This document shows, piece by piece, positions 44,864 to 52,855 of a DNA stretch of 64,000 nucleotides. The stretch comes from Pseudomonas denitrificans (nom. rej.) (GTDB lineage Bacteria > Pseudomonadota > Gammaproteobacteria > Pseudomonadales > Pseudomonadaceae). The stretch lies in contig NZ_CP043626.1 in NCBI RefSeq assembly GCF_008807415.1, positions 4,750,501 to 4,814,500 on the forward strand. Reading direction: 5' to 3'. How positions within the stretch are numbered: the stretch's first letter is position 1; each line of letters starts with the position of its first letter. The position numbers and the translations under genes were made by a program. A model generated the notes under the pieces. It did not search any database. It saw only the letters and a list, made by a program, of their open reading frames with translations, and was not told the DNA's origin.

Positions 44864-45871
44864 ATGCGTAATGCAACCCGCCTCGCCTTCACCGCCCTGG
44901 CCGCACAAATTGCCCTGCTTAACGGCGTAGCCAGTGCCACCGAGAAATTCAACGTCGCCCCCAGCGTGCAGCAGACGCTGGAAAGCGCCATGCAGGAATC
45001 CAGCGTCTTCCTCAAAGCTATCAATCTGATCGGTGTCAATGAACAGACCGGCGAAGCCCTGCTCGCCGGCGTCAACGGCCCCATCGCTAGCCGTACCAAC
45101 ACGGCAGCCGGCAACCGCCGCAATCCGGCCGACGTCTCCCAGTTGACCAAGGACAGCTACGCCTGCAAGCAAACCAACTTCGACACGGCGTTCCCCTATG
45201 CGCTGCTCGACGCCTGGGCCAAGTTCCCCGACTTCCAGGTGCGCCTGACCAACGCAATCATCGAACGTCAGTCCCTCGACCGCATCATGATCGGTTTCAA
45301 CGGCACCTCCGCTGCCGTGGTGACTGATCGCGGTGCCAACCCGCTGCTGCAGGACGTCAACATCGGCTGGTTGCAGAAGGTACGCACCACCGCGCCGGAG
45401 CGTGTACTGGACGAAGGCGCCGTAGCCGGCAAGGTCACCGTAGGCGCCACTGGCGACTACAAGACCCTCGATGGCCTGGTCTTCGACGCTGTGCAGATGC
45501 TCGACCCCTGGCACCGTAACCATCCGAACCTGGTCGTCATGGTTTCGCGCGATTTGATGCACGAGAAGCTGCTCGCCGCTGTCGAGAAGGGCGCCGCCTC
45601 CAACCAGGAAGAAAACGCTGCCCAAGAGATCGTCAGCCGCGCCCGGCTGGGTGGCCTGCCAGTGGTCGACGCACCGTTCTTCCCAGCCGGCACCGTGCTG
45701 GTCACCGTCCTGAGCAACCTGTCCATCTACTGGCAGGAAGGCGCTCGCCGCCGACACCTGAAGGACGAGCCGGAATACGACCGCATCGCCGACTACCAAT
45801 CCTCCAACGACGCCTACGTCGTCGAAGACTTCGGCCTCATCGCCCTGGTCGAAAAGATCGAGCGGGTATGA
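44864..45871 (+). CDS. N: Major capsid protein (P2 gpN-like)
   Basis: A 335-residue HK97-fold major head protein of the P2 type. Family features are KFNVAPSVQQTLESAMQESS, FLKAINLIGVNEQTGE, FDTAFPYALLDAWAKFPDFQ and GFNGTSAA. It starts 28 bp after the O stop and precedes M, as in P2. The N-terminal part is probably removed by gpO during maturation. Confidence 0.96.
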   Translation: MRNATRLAFTALAAQIALLNGVASATEKFNVAPSVQQTLESAMQESSVFLKAINLIGVNEQTGEALLAGVNGPIASRTNTAAGNRRNPADVSQLTKDSYACKQTNFDTAFPYALLDAWAKFPDFQVRLTNAIIERQSLDRIMIGFNGTSAAVVTDRGANPLLQDVNIGWLQKVRTTAPERVLDEGAVAGKVTVGATGDYKTLDGLVFDAVQMLDPWHRNHPNLVVMVSRDLMHEKLLAAVEKGAASNQEENAAQEIVSRARLGGLPVVDAPFFPAGTVLVTVLSNLSIYWQEGARRRHLKDEPEYDRIADYQSSNDAYVVEDFGLIALVEKIERV

Positions 45872-45875
45872 CGCC

Positions 45876-46577
45876 ATGGCCCTGACCCTTGCCCAACGCA
45901 ACCAGCTGCGCAAACGCGCAGCTCAGGAGGCGGCTGCGACCGCACCTGCCGCGCTCATGGACGGCCTCACCAGCTACGAGCTGATGCTCGCCAAGCTCCA
46001 GCAGGACCAGCTGCGCCTCAAGCAGGTCCAGTCGCAGCAGAACAAGGCGAAGGTCAAGGCCGAGCTGCTTCCGGACTATGCCCCCTACGTCGAGGGCGTC
46101 CTCGCCGCCGGGCAGGGCGCCCAGGATGATGTCCTGGTCACCGTCATGGTCTGGCGCTTCGACGCCGAGGACTACGCCGGCGGCCTCAATATTGCTGAGT
46201 ACGTCCTGCGCCACAACCTGCAAACCCCCAACCGCTTCAACCGCACCACCGGTTGCCTGGTGGCCGAGGAAGTTGCCCAGGCTGCGCTCACCGTCCAGAA
46301 GGCCGGCGGCGAGTTCCCGCACGACATCCTCACCCGCACTGCCGTGCTCACGGCCGAACAGGACATGCCAGACGAAGCACGCGCCAAGCTCAGCCTGGCC
46401 ATGGGTCGCTCCACTCTGGCCGGTCTGGACGAGGACAGCCCAGGCCAGCCGGGCCAGATACAGGCCGGCATCGAGCTGCTGAAAATCGCAATCCAGCAGC
46501 ACAACAGCTGCGGCGGCAAAAAAGACCTGGAGCGCGCCGAGCGTCTCCTCAAGAAACACGCTGGCTCTGCCAGCTAA
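45876..46577 (+). CDS. M: Terminase small subunit (P2 gpM-like)
   Basis: A 233-residue DNA-recognition subunit of the packaging machine. It has a basic N-terminal helix (LAQRNQLRKRAAQEAA), then VLVTVMVWRFDAEDYAGGL and YVLRHNLQTPNRFNRTT, characteristic of gpM. It starts 4 bp after the capsid stop. It should recognise cos together with gpP. Confidence 0.94.
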   Translation: MALTLAQRNQLRKRAAQEAAATAPAALMDGLTSYELMLAKLQQDQLRLKQVQSQQNKAKVKAELLPDYAPYVEGVLAAGQGAQDDVLVTVMVWRFDAEDYAGGLNIAEYVLRHNLQTPNRFNRTTGCLVAEEVAQAALTVQKAGGEFPHDILTRTAVLTAEQDMPDEARAKLSLAMGRSTLAGLDEDSPGQPGQIQAGIELLKIAIQQHNSCGGKKDLERAERLLKKHAGSAS

Positions 46578-46682
46578 CCGAGCGGTCCCCCGCAACCCCG
46601 GCGGCTCGGGGCTGATCAGCAGGTTAACTCCTTGGCCTGGCTGTGACGCCCCGACCACCGCCGATCTATTTGAGCGATAGGC

Positions 46683-47147
46683 ATGAGCGGATTCGTCGCC
46701 GGCGGCATCACCAGCACGGCTTACCCCATCGGCAACGACAGTTTCTGGCCGGACATCGACGGCGCTGAGCTGCGCGCCGCCATGCGTATCGACTCCAGCG
46801 TCACCGATGCCCGCCTTGAGGTCGCCGCCATCAACGCCATCATCGAGGCCAACCGGGAGCTTGCCGGCTACCGCTCGGCCCAGGAGGCCGACGGCGTCGA
46901 CAAGCTTGCGAACGTGCCGGCCCCGAAGATCAAGGGCGAAAGCCAGCTGCTGCACCTCTATCGCCGCGTCATCTACTGCGGCGCTCTGGCCGAGCTGATC
47001 GAGCGCTACAACAGCTTCGACGCCACCAATACCGGCGACCAGAAGGTCACCGAAGAACAGTCCAGCCCGGATCAGCTGCGCCGCGACGCCCGCAAGGCGC
47101 TGCGCACCATCCTGGGCATCAGCCATGCCACGGTGGAGCTGCTGTAA
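46683..47147 (+). CDS. L: Head completion protein (P2 gpL-like)
   Basis: A 154-residue head-completion/neck protein: SFWPDIDGAELRAAMRIDSS, then VAAINAIIEANRELAGYR and YRRVIYCGALAELIERY match gpL. It follows M after 105 bp of GC-rich spacer and shares its stop base with the start of X (TAATG). Confidence 0.94.
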   Translation: MSGFVAGGITSTAYPIGNDSFWPDIDGAELRAAMRIDSSVTDARLEVAAINAIIEANRELAGYRSAQEADGVDKLANVPAPKIKGESQLLHLYRRVIYCGALAELIERYNSFDATNTGDQKVTEEQSSPDQLRRDARKALRTILGISHATVELL

Positions 47148-47356
47148 TGGCCGTCGTGATCGCCGCCCAGGGCGACACCGTCGACAGCATCTGCTGGCAC
47201 TACTACGGCCGCACCGCCGGCGTGACTGAGTCGGTACTCGACGCCAACCCGGGCCTTGCTGACCTTGGCCCGATCATCCCGCACGGAACCCGCGTCACCC
47301 TCCCCGACGCCGCGCCCCAGGCCGAACAGCGCCAGGTGGTGAACCTATGGGACTGA
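47147..47356 (+). CDS. X: Tail protein X (LysM-like, P2 gpX)
   Basis: A 69-residue tail protein with LysM-like fold: GDTVDSICWHYYGRT, ESVLDANPGLADLGPIIPHG and TRVTLPD. It overlaps the L stop by one base. gpX acts in tail completion or baseplate peptidoglycan contact in P2-type phages. Confidence 0.94.
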   Translation: MAVVIAAQGDTVDSICWHYYGRTAGVTESVLDANPGLADLGPIIPHGTRVTLPDAAPQAEQRQVVNLWD

Positions 47357-47425
47357 CGACCTGCCTTGCTGGCTGCCGTTGCCGCCGCTCCCCGACTTCA
47401 ACCCCCTATCCACAGGACGCAAGGA

Positions 47426-47749
47426 ATGCCGCAGATGCCTGACCGCCCCGAGACGTGGGCCATGCTTTGGGCATGGCTCGAACAACATCACCCGCTGGTG
47501 TACGCAGCCACGCTCTCTGCCGTGATCGCCGCCGCCCGCTTCATGTACAGCGGCGGCAGTATCCGGCGCGCGGCTGGTGAGGGCCTCATCTGCGGCCTCA
47601 TAACCCTGGCCGTCAGCAATGGCCTTGCCCTGTTCGGCATCCCGGTGGAGTTCTCCCCCTTCTTCGGCGGGGTCATCGGGCTGCTCGGCGCCGACGTGAT
47701 CCGCAACGGCCTCAAGCGCCTCTACAACCGCAAGGCGGACCAGCTATGA
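47426..47749 (+). CDS. Phage holin
   Basis: A 107-residue membrane protein in the P2 gpY position. The ATG at 47426 has AGGA eight bases upstream; an ATG at 47435 is also possible. It has three hydrophobic segments (VYAATLSAVIAAARFM, GLICGLITLAVSNGLALFG, FFGGVIGLLGADVI) and a basic C-terminus (RNGLKRLYNRK). The adjacent endolysin gene, whose ATG overlaps this stop, supports the holin call. Confidence 0.88.
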   Translation: MPQMPDRPETWAMLWAWLEQHHPLVYAATLSAVIAAARFMYSGGSIRRAAGEGLICGLITLAVSNGLALFGIPVEFSPFFGGVIGLLGADVIRNGLKRLYNRKADQL

Positions 47750-48585
47750 CCCAAGCTCTGATACACGGCAGCCGCGGCCAGGCCGTGCGCACGCTTCAGC
47801 AACAGCTCATCCAGCGTGGCGCCAGGCTCGCCGTCGATGGTGACTTCGGCGACGCGACCGAGAAGGCCGTCCGCGCCTTCCAGCAATCAGTGGGCATGGT
47901 TCCTGACGGCGTCGCCGGCAGTAAGACCCAGGCGGTTCTGGCCGGCGCCGATCCGGCGCGCTTCCTGCGCCTGAAAGACCTGCAAGCCGCTGCCACCCGA
48001 CTGGGCGTGCCGCTCGCCAGCGTGCTGGCGGTCAACGAGGTCGAGAGCGCCGGAGCCGGCTTCCTGGACAACGGCAAGCCCGCGATCCTGTTCGAGCGCC
48101 ACGTCATGTACCAGCGCCTCGCCCTACCCCGTCACCCCGACGACGACACGGCCGCGCTGCGCAAGTACGCCGACGAACTCGCCGCCGCCAGCCCGGCCCT
48201 GGTCAACCCGAGCCCCGGCGGCTACGTCGGCGGTACCGGTGAATACCAGCGCCTCGCCCAGGCCCGGATGATCGACGCCCTTGCGGCCGACGAGTCCACC
48301 AGCTGGGGCGCTTTCCAAGTGATGGGCTACCACGCCGAGCGCCTGGGCTATGCCAGCGTCTCCGAGTTCGTGGCGCGCATGCAGATCAGCGAAGCCGAGC
48401 ACCTGGAAGCCTTTGTGCGCTACATCGAGGCCGAGCCACCGCTGCTCAAGGCGCTGAAGGGCAGGAAGTGGGCCGAGTTCGCCAGGCGCTACAACGGCCC
48501 GGCCTACGCCCGGAACCTCTACGACGTGAAGCTCGAACGGGCCTACGCCCGCCATAGCGAAGCCATGGGAGAGAAAGCGGCATGA
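47746..48585 (+). CDS. Endolysin: peptidoglycan-binding domain plus N-acetylmuramidase
   Basis: A 279-residue lysis enzyme. A PG_binding_1 domain (HGSRGQAVRTLQQQLIQRG through VPDGVAGSKTQAVL, about 8-65) precedes an N-acetylmuramidase domain (about 85-270). The catalytic Glu is likely in VLAVNEVESAGAGF, with ILFERHVMY and SWGAFQVMGYHAE as family motifs. No signal peptide is seen, so release depends on the holin. This is the DUF3380-type muramidase rather than P2 gpK. Confidence 0.94.
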   Translation: MTQALIHGSRGQAVRTLQQQLIQRGARLAVDGDFGDATEKAVRAFQQSVGMVPDGVAGSKTQAVLAGADPARFLRLKDLQAAATRLGVPLASVLAVNEVESAGAGFLDNGKPAILFERHVMYQRLALPRHPDDDTAALRKYADELAAASPALVNPSPGGYVGGTGEYQRLAQARMIDALAADESTSWGAFQVMGYHAERLGYASVSEFVARMQISEAEHLEAFVRYIEAEPPLLKALKGRKWAEFARRYNGPAYARNLYDVKLERAYARHSEAMGEKAA

Positions 48586-48812
48586 CCCAGCACACCCCGC
48601 AGCAGGCTGACCTGGTCGACCTGGTGAAGAAGCTCAGCCCCCAGGATGGCGACATCCTCCAGCTACCCGCCGCCAGCAACCGCGAACTCGGCGAGCAGCT
48701 GGCCGAGGCGATCCAGATCGCCAACCCGGGCGTCAAATGCATGGTCATCTGCGGCGACCTGCGCCGCCTGACCGTCAGCGATATGAACGACGCCGGCTGG
48801 TATCGCGCATGA
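48582..48812 (+). CDS. Small phage hypothetical protein in the lysis cassette
   Basis: A 76-residue acidic protein (LVDLVKKLSPQDGDILQLPA) with overlaps at both ends: ATGA with the endolysin stop and ATGA with the Rz start. No membrane helix or known motif is seen. The tight coupling shows it is a real gene; the function is unknown. Confidence 0.82.
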   Translation: MTQHTPQQADLVDLVKKLSPQDGDILQLPAASNRELGEQLAEAIQIANPGVKCMVICGDLRRLTVSDMNDAGWYRA

Positions 48813-49267
48813 GTACCCTGCGCCAGGCACTGTACGGCCTCGCCCTGCTGGCCTCGCTGTCCCTGCTGCTGTGGGGTGCCTACCAGAAGATCGAGGCCGA
48901 GCAGGCCCGCGCGGCACTCGCCGAGGACAAGCTCCAGGCCGCCCAGGAACGCAACGACCGCCAGGCGGCGACCATCACCCGCATCGGTGGTGAACTCGCC
49001 CAGCAACGCACCGCCCAGGAAGGCCTGCAGGCCAACCTGGACGACCTGCGCCAGGCCCGCGCCGCCGATCACATAGAGAAACAGGACCTGAAACGCCATG
49101 ACCCGACTCTGCAAGCCTGGGCTGACCAGCCTTTGCCTGATGCTGCTCGCCGGCTGCACCAGCGCCCCGCCATCACCGGAGCCGACGGTTACCGTCAGTG
49201 GCTGTCCGGTCGTCACTCGCTGCAGCCTGCTGCCGGTGCAGCTGCAGAGCAACGGCGAGCTGAGTGA
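48809..49267 (+). CDS. Rz-like spanin inner-membrane subunit (LysB)
   Basis: A 152-residue protein starting at 48809 with one N-terminal helix (LYGLALLASLSLLLWG) and a long periplasmic coiled coil (ARAALAEDKLQAAQERNDRQ). It is the inner-membrane spanin that fuses the two membranes at lysis. The outer-membrane partner Rz1 is encoded inside its 3' half in another frame, a hallmark of embedded spanin pairs. Confidence 0.92.
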   Translation: MSTLRQALYGLALLASLSLLLWGAYQKIEAEQARAALAEDKLQAAQERNDRQAATITRIGGELAQQRTAQEGLQANLDDLRQARAADHIEKQDLKRHDPTLQAWADQPLPDAARRLHQRPAITGADGYRQWLSGRHSLQPAAGAAAEQRRAE

Positions 49268-49364
49268 TGACAGCGACTACCTCATGAGCGCCTGGGCCGA
49301 ATGCGCGGCCAAGGTCGACACCGTCGTCGATCACAACCAGCAGCCCGCGAGTCCGTCACCGTGA
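49098..49364 (+). CDS. Rz1-like spanin lipoprotein (LysC), embedded in Rz
   Basis: An 88-residue lipoprotein whose first 170 bases lie inside the Rz gene in another frame. The lipobox LMLLAGC predicts acylation, followed by a Pro-rich stretch TSAPPSPEP. It is the outer-membrane half of the spanin. Its stop overlaps the GTG start of gpR. Confidence 0.92.
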   Translation: MTRLCKPGLTSLCLMLLAGCTSAPPSPEPTVTVSGCPVVTRCSLLPVQLQSNGELSDDSDYLMSAWAECAAKVDTVVDHNQQPASPSP

Positions 49365-49888
49365 ACAAGCCCAACAGCCTCAAGGCGCACCTGCTCGCCG
49401 CCGTACCCGAACTGGCCAACAGCCCCGACCGGCTGCTCGTCTTCATCGACAACGGCAGCGCGCGCACCACCGTGGCGCCCGGCCTGTCGTTCGAGTACAG
49501 CTATACCCTCAACGTGATCCTCACGGACTTCGCCGGCCACCCGGACGCGGTTTTCATCCCGCTGCTGGCCTGGCTGATGGTCAACCAGAACGAGCTGCTA
49601 GCGAACCAGGAAAAGGGCAAGGACGCGATTTCGTTCGAAGCGGACGTGCTCGACAACAGCAAGGTCGACCTGTCCATCAAGCTGCCGCTCACCGAACGCG
49701 CCATCGTCAAGAAGCTGGCCGACGGCCGGCTCGAAGTGACCCACCCAGACGAGCCACAGCTCGAGCCGTTCCTGCCCGCCGGCACCTGGCAGCTGTTCGC
49801 CAACAACATGCTGCTCGCGCAGTGGGAGAGCAGCGAGGGCCACGACCTCGGCGAGTTGGCCATGCCGCACCCGCGCCGCCGTGGATAA
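49361..49888 (+). CDS. R: Tail completion protein R (P2 gpR-like)
   Basis: A 175-residue tail-completion protein starting at GTG 49361, overlapping the Rz1 stop. Features SLKAHLLAAVPELANSPDRL, FIDNGSARTT, SFEYSYTLNVILTDFAGHPD and LAWLMVNQNELLANQ match the family. The 3' end overlaps S by 8 bp. Confidence 0.94.
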   Translation: MNKPNSLKAHLLAAVPELANSPDRLLVFIDNGSARTTVAPGLSFEYSYTLNVILTDFAGHPDAVFIPLLAWLMVNQNELLANQEKGKDAISFEADVLDNSKVDLSIKLPLTERAIVKKLADGRLEVTHPDEPQLEPFLPAGTWQLFANNMLLAQWESSEGHDLGELAMPHPRRRG

Positions 49889-50330
49889 GCTCAACGCCCT
49901 GGAAGACTGGGCCGGCGCCCTGCTGGCCAAGCTGGAGCCGGGCGAGCGCCAACGGCTCAACCAGGCCATCGGCCGCAAGCTGCGCCGCAGTCAACAGCAG
50001 CGCGTGGCCAGCCAGCGCAACCCGGACGGCTCGGCCTACGCGAAGCGCAAGCCCAAGGACCTGCGCGGCAAGTCCGGGCGCATCAAGCGCCAGATGTTCA
50101 CCAAGCTGCGCCAGGCCAAGTACCTGCGCCTACAGAGCACACCGGACGCCATCGCCATTGCCTTCCTGGGGCGCATCTCCCGTATCGCCCGAGTCCACCA
50201 GGAAGGCCTGCGCGACCGCCCCGAGCGTGGCCAGGCCGAAGTGCAGTACGAGAAGCGCGAGCTGCTCGGATTCACCGACGCCGAAATCGAAATGATCCGC
50301 GACGAGCTGCTACAGCACCTGGTGAGCTGA
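49881..50330 (+). CDS. S: Phage virion morphogenesis / tail completion protein S
   Basis: A 149-residue protein from GTG 49881, overlapping R by 8 bp. It is basic, with the gpS pattern LRRSQQQRVASQRNPDGSAY, RKPKDLRGKSGRIKRQMFTK, and FLGRISRIARVHQEGLRDRP. gpS works with gpR in tail stem completion. Confidence 0.93.
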   Translation: MDKLNALEDWAGALLAKLEPGERQRLNQAIGRKLRRSQQQRVASQRNPDGSAYAKRKPKDLRGKSGRIKRQMFTKLRQAKYLRLQSTPDAIAIAFLGRISRIARVHQEGLRDRPERGQAEVQYEKRELLGFTDAEIEMIRDELLQHLVS

Positions 50331-50338
50331 CCGGCGTT

Positions 50339-50357
50339 TGTAGCACCGCGCCCTACA
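50339..50357 (+). promoter_or_regulatory. Late-promoter activator site (TGT-N13-ACA), PV
   Basis: TGTAGCACCGCGCCCTACA, with TGTAG and CTACA arms, lies 9 bp after S and 48 bp before the V start. The P2 V promoter is at the same place. It shares TGTAG, the 13-bp spacer and trailing CC-rich bases with the sites at 43886 and 56188. Confidence 0.78.
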
Positions 50358-50404
50358 CCCCCCGCTGAGTGCGCCCCGCGCGCGCGAGGCCCAGCATCAG
50401 CGGC

Positions 50405-50974
50405 ATGAACGACTTCGCCGCCCTCTCCCGCCTGATTGAAAACCTCATCCGCTTCGGAACCATCGCCGAGGTCGACGAGGTGAAGGCCCGTTGCCGGGTG
50501 AAATCCGGCGACATCCTCACCGCCTGGCGCCCCTGGATCACCCTGCGCGCTGGCGAGGACCGCGAATGGAACCCGCCCACGGTCGGCGAACAGGTGATCT
50601 TCTTCAGCCCGTCCGGCCTGCTCGCCCAGGGTGTGGCGCTCTGCGGCCTACCGAGCGACATGTTCCCGGCCAACGGCGACCGCGAAGCCCTGCACCGCAC
50701 AACCTACCGCGACGGCGCGGTAGTCGAGTACGACAGCGCCGCGCACCACCTGCGCGCGATCCTCCCGGCCGGTGGCACTACTGAGCTGGAGAGCCTGGGC
50801 GGTATCAGCATCAAGGGCGACATTACCCACCAGGGCAACTACACCCAGACCGGCAACCAGACTGTCACCGGCAAGGTGACCGTCAGCCAGGACGTGGTGG
50901 CGGCCGGCGTGAGCCTGGTCACTCACGTTCACCCAGGCGATAGCGGCGGCACCACCGGAGCGCCGAAGAAATGA
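50405..50974 (+). CDS. V: Baseplate assembly protein V
   Basis: A 189-residue central spike / baseplate protein, MNDFAALSRLIENLIRFGTI. It shows the gpV N-terminal barrel (CRVKSGDILTAWRPWI, VGEQVIFFSPSGLLAQGVAL) and a C-terminal beta-helix with metal-site HVHPGDSGGTTGAP. The ATG at 50405 gives a very short leader if the upstream late promoter starts at about 50403. Confidence 0.95.
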   Translation: MNDFAALSRLIENLIRFGTIAEVDEVKARCRVKSGDILTAWRPWITLRAGEDREWNPPTVGEQVIFFSPSGLLAQGVALCGLPSDMFPANGDREALHRTTYRDGAVVEYDSAAHHLRAILPAGGTTELESLGGISIKGDITHQGNYTQTGNQTVTGKVTVSQDVVAAGVSLVTHVHPGDSGGTTGAPKK

Positions 50975-51324
50975 TCGGCATGAACGGCAAGACCGGCCGC
51001 ACCGTGACCGACCGCGCCCACCTGGCGCAGTCCATCGCCGACATTCTCATGACCCCGCTGGGCAGCCGCGTCATGCGCCGCGAGTACGGCAGCCAGCTGG
51101 TTGACCTGATCGACTGGCCGCTCAACAACGCCACCAAGCTGCAGGCCTATGCCGCTACCGCGATGGCCCTGATGCGCTGGGAACCACGCATTCGGCTGAG
51201 CAGCGTGCAGCTGAGCCTGGGCACCAACCCAGGCGAGGCCATCCTCGACCTGGCTGGCACCCTCACCGACACCAACGAACCGCTCAGCCTGCGGGTACCG
51301 CTCAACCTGGGAGCCATGGCATGA
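50971..51324 (+). CDS. W: Baseplate protein W (GPW/gp25 family)
   Basis: A 117-residue baseplate wedge protein, coupled by ATGA overlap to V and J. The GPW/gp25 motif AHLAQSIADILMTPLGSRVM and RREYGS are clear. It starts tail-sheath assembly at the baseplate. Confidence 0.95.
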   Translation: MIGMNGKTGRTVTDRAHLAQSIADILMTPLGSRVMRREYGSQLVDLIDWPLNNATKLQAYAATAMALMRWEPRIRLSSVQLSLGTNPGEAILDLAGTLTDTNEPLSLRVPLNLGAMA

Positions 51325-52232
51325 CGACTTTCGCCGCCATCGACCTGAGCCAACTGCCGGCGCCCAGCGTCGTGGAACAACTGGACTTCGAACAGATTCT
51401 CGCCGAGCGCAAGGCCTACGCCATTTCGCTCTGGCCTGCCGATCAGCAGGCCGAAGTCGCCGCCACCCTGGAGCTGGAATCCGAGCCACTGACCAAGCTG
51501 GTACAGGAAAACGCCTACCGCGAAACCGTCTGGCGGCAGCGCGTTAATGAGGCGGCGCTCGCCACGATGCTGGCCAGCGCCCGTGGTGCTGACCTGGACC
51601 AGGTGGCGGCCAACTACAACGTCAAGCGGCTGGTAGTGACACCTGCCAACCCTGGGGCCGTGCCTCCGGTGGCAGAGGTCCTGGAGGATGACGACAGCCT
51701 GCGCGAGCGTGCCCAGATGGCCTGGGAAGGGCTCAGCACTGCCGGTCCCCGCAACTCCTACATTTTCCACGCCAGGGCAGCTGATGGCCGCGTAGCGGAC
51801 GCTACCGCTGTCAGCCCATCCCCTGCCGTCGTGGTCGTCACCGTCCAGGCACTTGCCGGCGATGGCACCGCGCCGGCCGACCTGGTCGCTGTCGTGAATG
51901 CCTACCTGAGCGACGAAGACCGCCGCCCCGTCGCGGATCGGCTCACCGTGCAGGGCGCCCAGGTACTGCCGTATAGCGTCATCGCCAAGCTCTACCTCAA
52001 CAGCTCCGGCCCCGAGTCCGAACCGATCATGGAAGCGGCTGAAGCCGCGCTGCTCGCCTACGTCCATCAGCGCCGCCGGTTGGGCATGGAGGTTTCCGAG
52101 TCTGCCATCCACGCCGCGCTGCACGTCGAGGGCGTCCGCAAGGTCGAGCTGGAGTCCTGGGCGGACATCGTCGCCACTGAGTACCAGGCACCCTACTGCA
52201 CAGCAGTGACGCTGACCCAAGGGGCGGAGTGA
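51321..52232 (+). CDS. J: Baseplate assembly protein J
   Basis: A 303-residue baseplate wedge protein of the gpJ family: IDLSQLPAPSVVEQLDFEQI, VWRQRVNEAALATMLASARG, and ADLDQVAANYNVKRL. It overlaps W (ATGA) and I, so V-W-J-I are translationally coupled. Confidence 0.95.
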   Translation: MTTFAAIDLSQLPAPSVVEQLDFEQILAERKAYAISLWPADQQAEVAATLELESEPLTKLVQENAYRETVWRQRVNEAALATMLASARGADLDQVAANYNVKRLVVTPANPGAVPPVAEVLEDDDSLRERAQMAWEGLSTAGPRNSYIFHARAADGRVADATAVSPSPAVVVVTVQALAGDGTAPADLVAVVNAYLSDEDRRPVADRLTVQGAQVLPYSVIAKLYLNSSGPESEPIMEAAEAALLAYVHQRRRLGMEVSESAIHAALHVEGVRKVELESWADIVATEYQAPYCTAVTLTQGAE

Positions 52233-52855
52233 TGGCCGACAAGCCGCTGCTACCAGGTAACGCCACGCAACTGGAACGCCTCGCCGCCCAAGCGCTGGCG
52301 GATATCCAGCGCGTACCCGTGCCGCTGCGCAAACTGCTTAACCCCGACACCTGCCCGACCAAGCTGTTGCCGTACCTCGCGTGGGCCTTCTCTGTCGACC
52401 GCTGGGACGGCGCCTGGCCCGAGACGGCGAAGCGCGCGGCTATCCGCTCGGCGTATTTCGTCCACTCGCGCAAGGGCACCATCGGCGCGCTTCGCCGCGT
52501 AGTCGAGCCGCTCGGCTACCTGATCGAAGTGCGGGAGTGGTGGCAGCTGACTCCCAACGGCGTGCCGGGGACGTTCTCCATCGTCATCGGCGTGCTCGAA
52601 ACCGGCATCACCGATGAGATGTACCAGGAACTGTCCTGGCTGATCGATGACGCGCGGCCCCTCAGTCGCCACCTCATTGGTCTGGCGATCAGCCTCGAAA
52701 CCCAAGGCGACATCTACGTCAGCGCCGCCCACTACGACGGCGACGTGATGACCATTTACCCCTACCTCCCCGACCAAATCGAGACAGTCGGCAGCTTCAG
52801 CCTGCCCGGCCGTGAACACACCATCGACACTGTGAGCGTCTACCCATGGCAGTGA
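52232..52855 (+). CDS. I: Phage tail protein I
   Basis: A 207-residue baseplate wedge/fibre attachment protein: LLPGNATQLERLAAQALADI, VPLRKLLNPDTCPTKLLPYL, AWAFSVDRWD, and VHSRKGTIGALRRVVEPLGY. The ATG at 52232 is preferred over the GTG at 52229 because of spacing to AAGGGGCGG. Its end overlaps the tail fibre start by 10 bp. Confidence 0.95.
   Translation: MADKPLLPGNATQLERLAAQALADIQRVPVPLRKLLNPDTCPTKLLPYLAWAFSVDRWDGAWPETAKRAAIRSAYFVHSRKGTIGALRRVVEPLGYLIEVREWWQLTPNGVPGTFSIVIGVLETGITDEMYQELSWLIDDARPLSRHLIGLAISLETQGDIYVSAAHYDGDVMTIYPYLPDQIETVGSFSLPGREHTIDTVSVYPWQ

Noticed and set aside
47357..47425. Short frame starting at the ATG overlapping the end of X
   Set aside because: It encodes about 30 low-complexity residues and conflicts with no known P2 gene; no ribosome site beyond coincidence.
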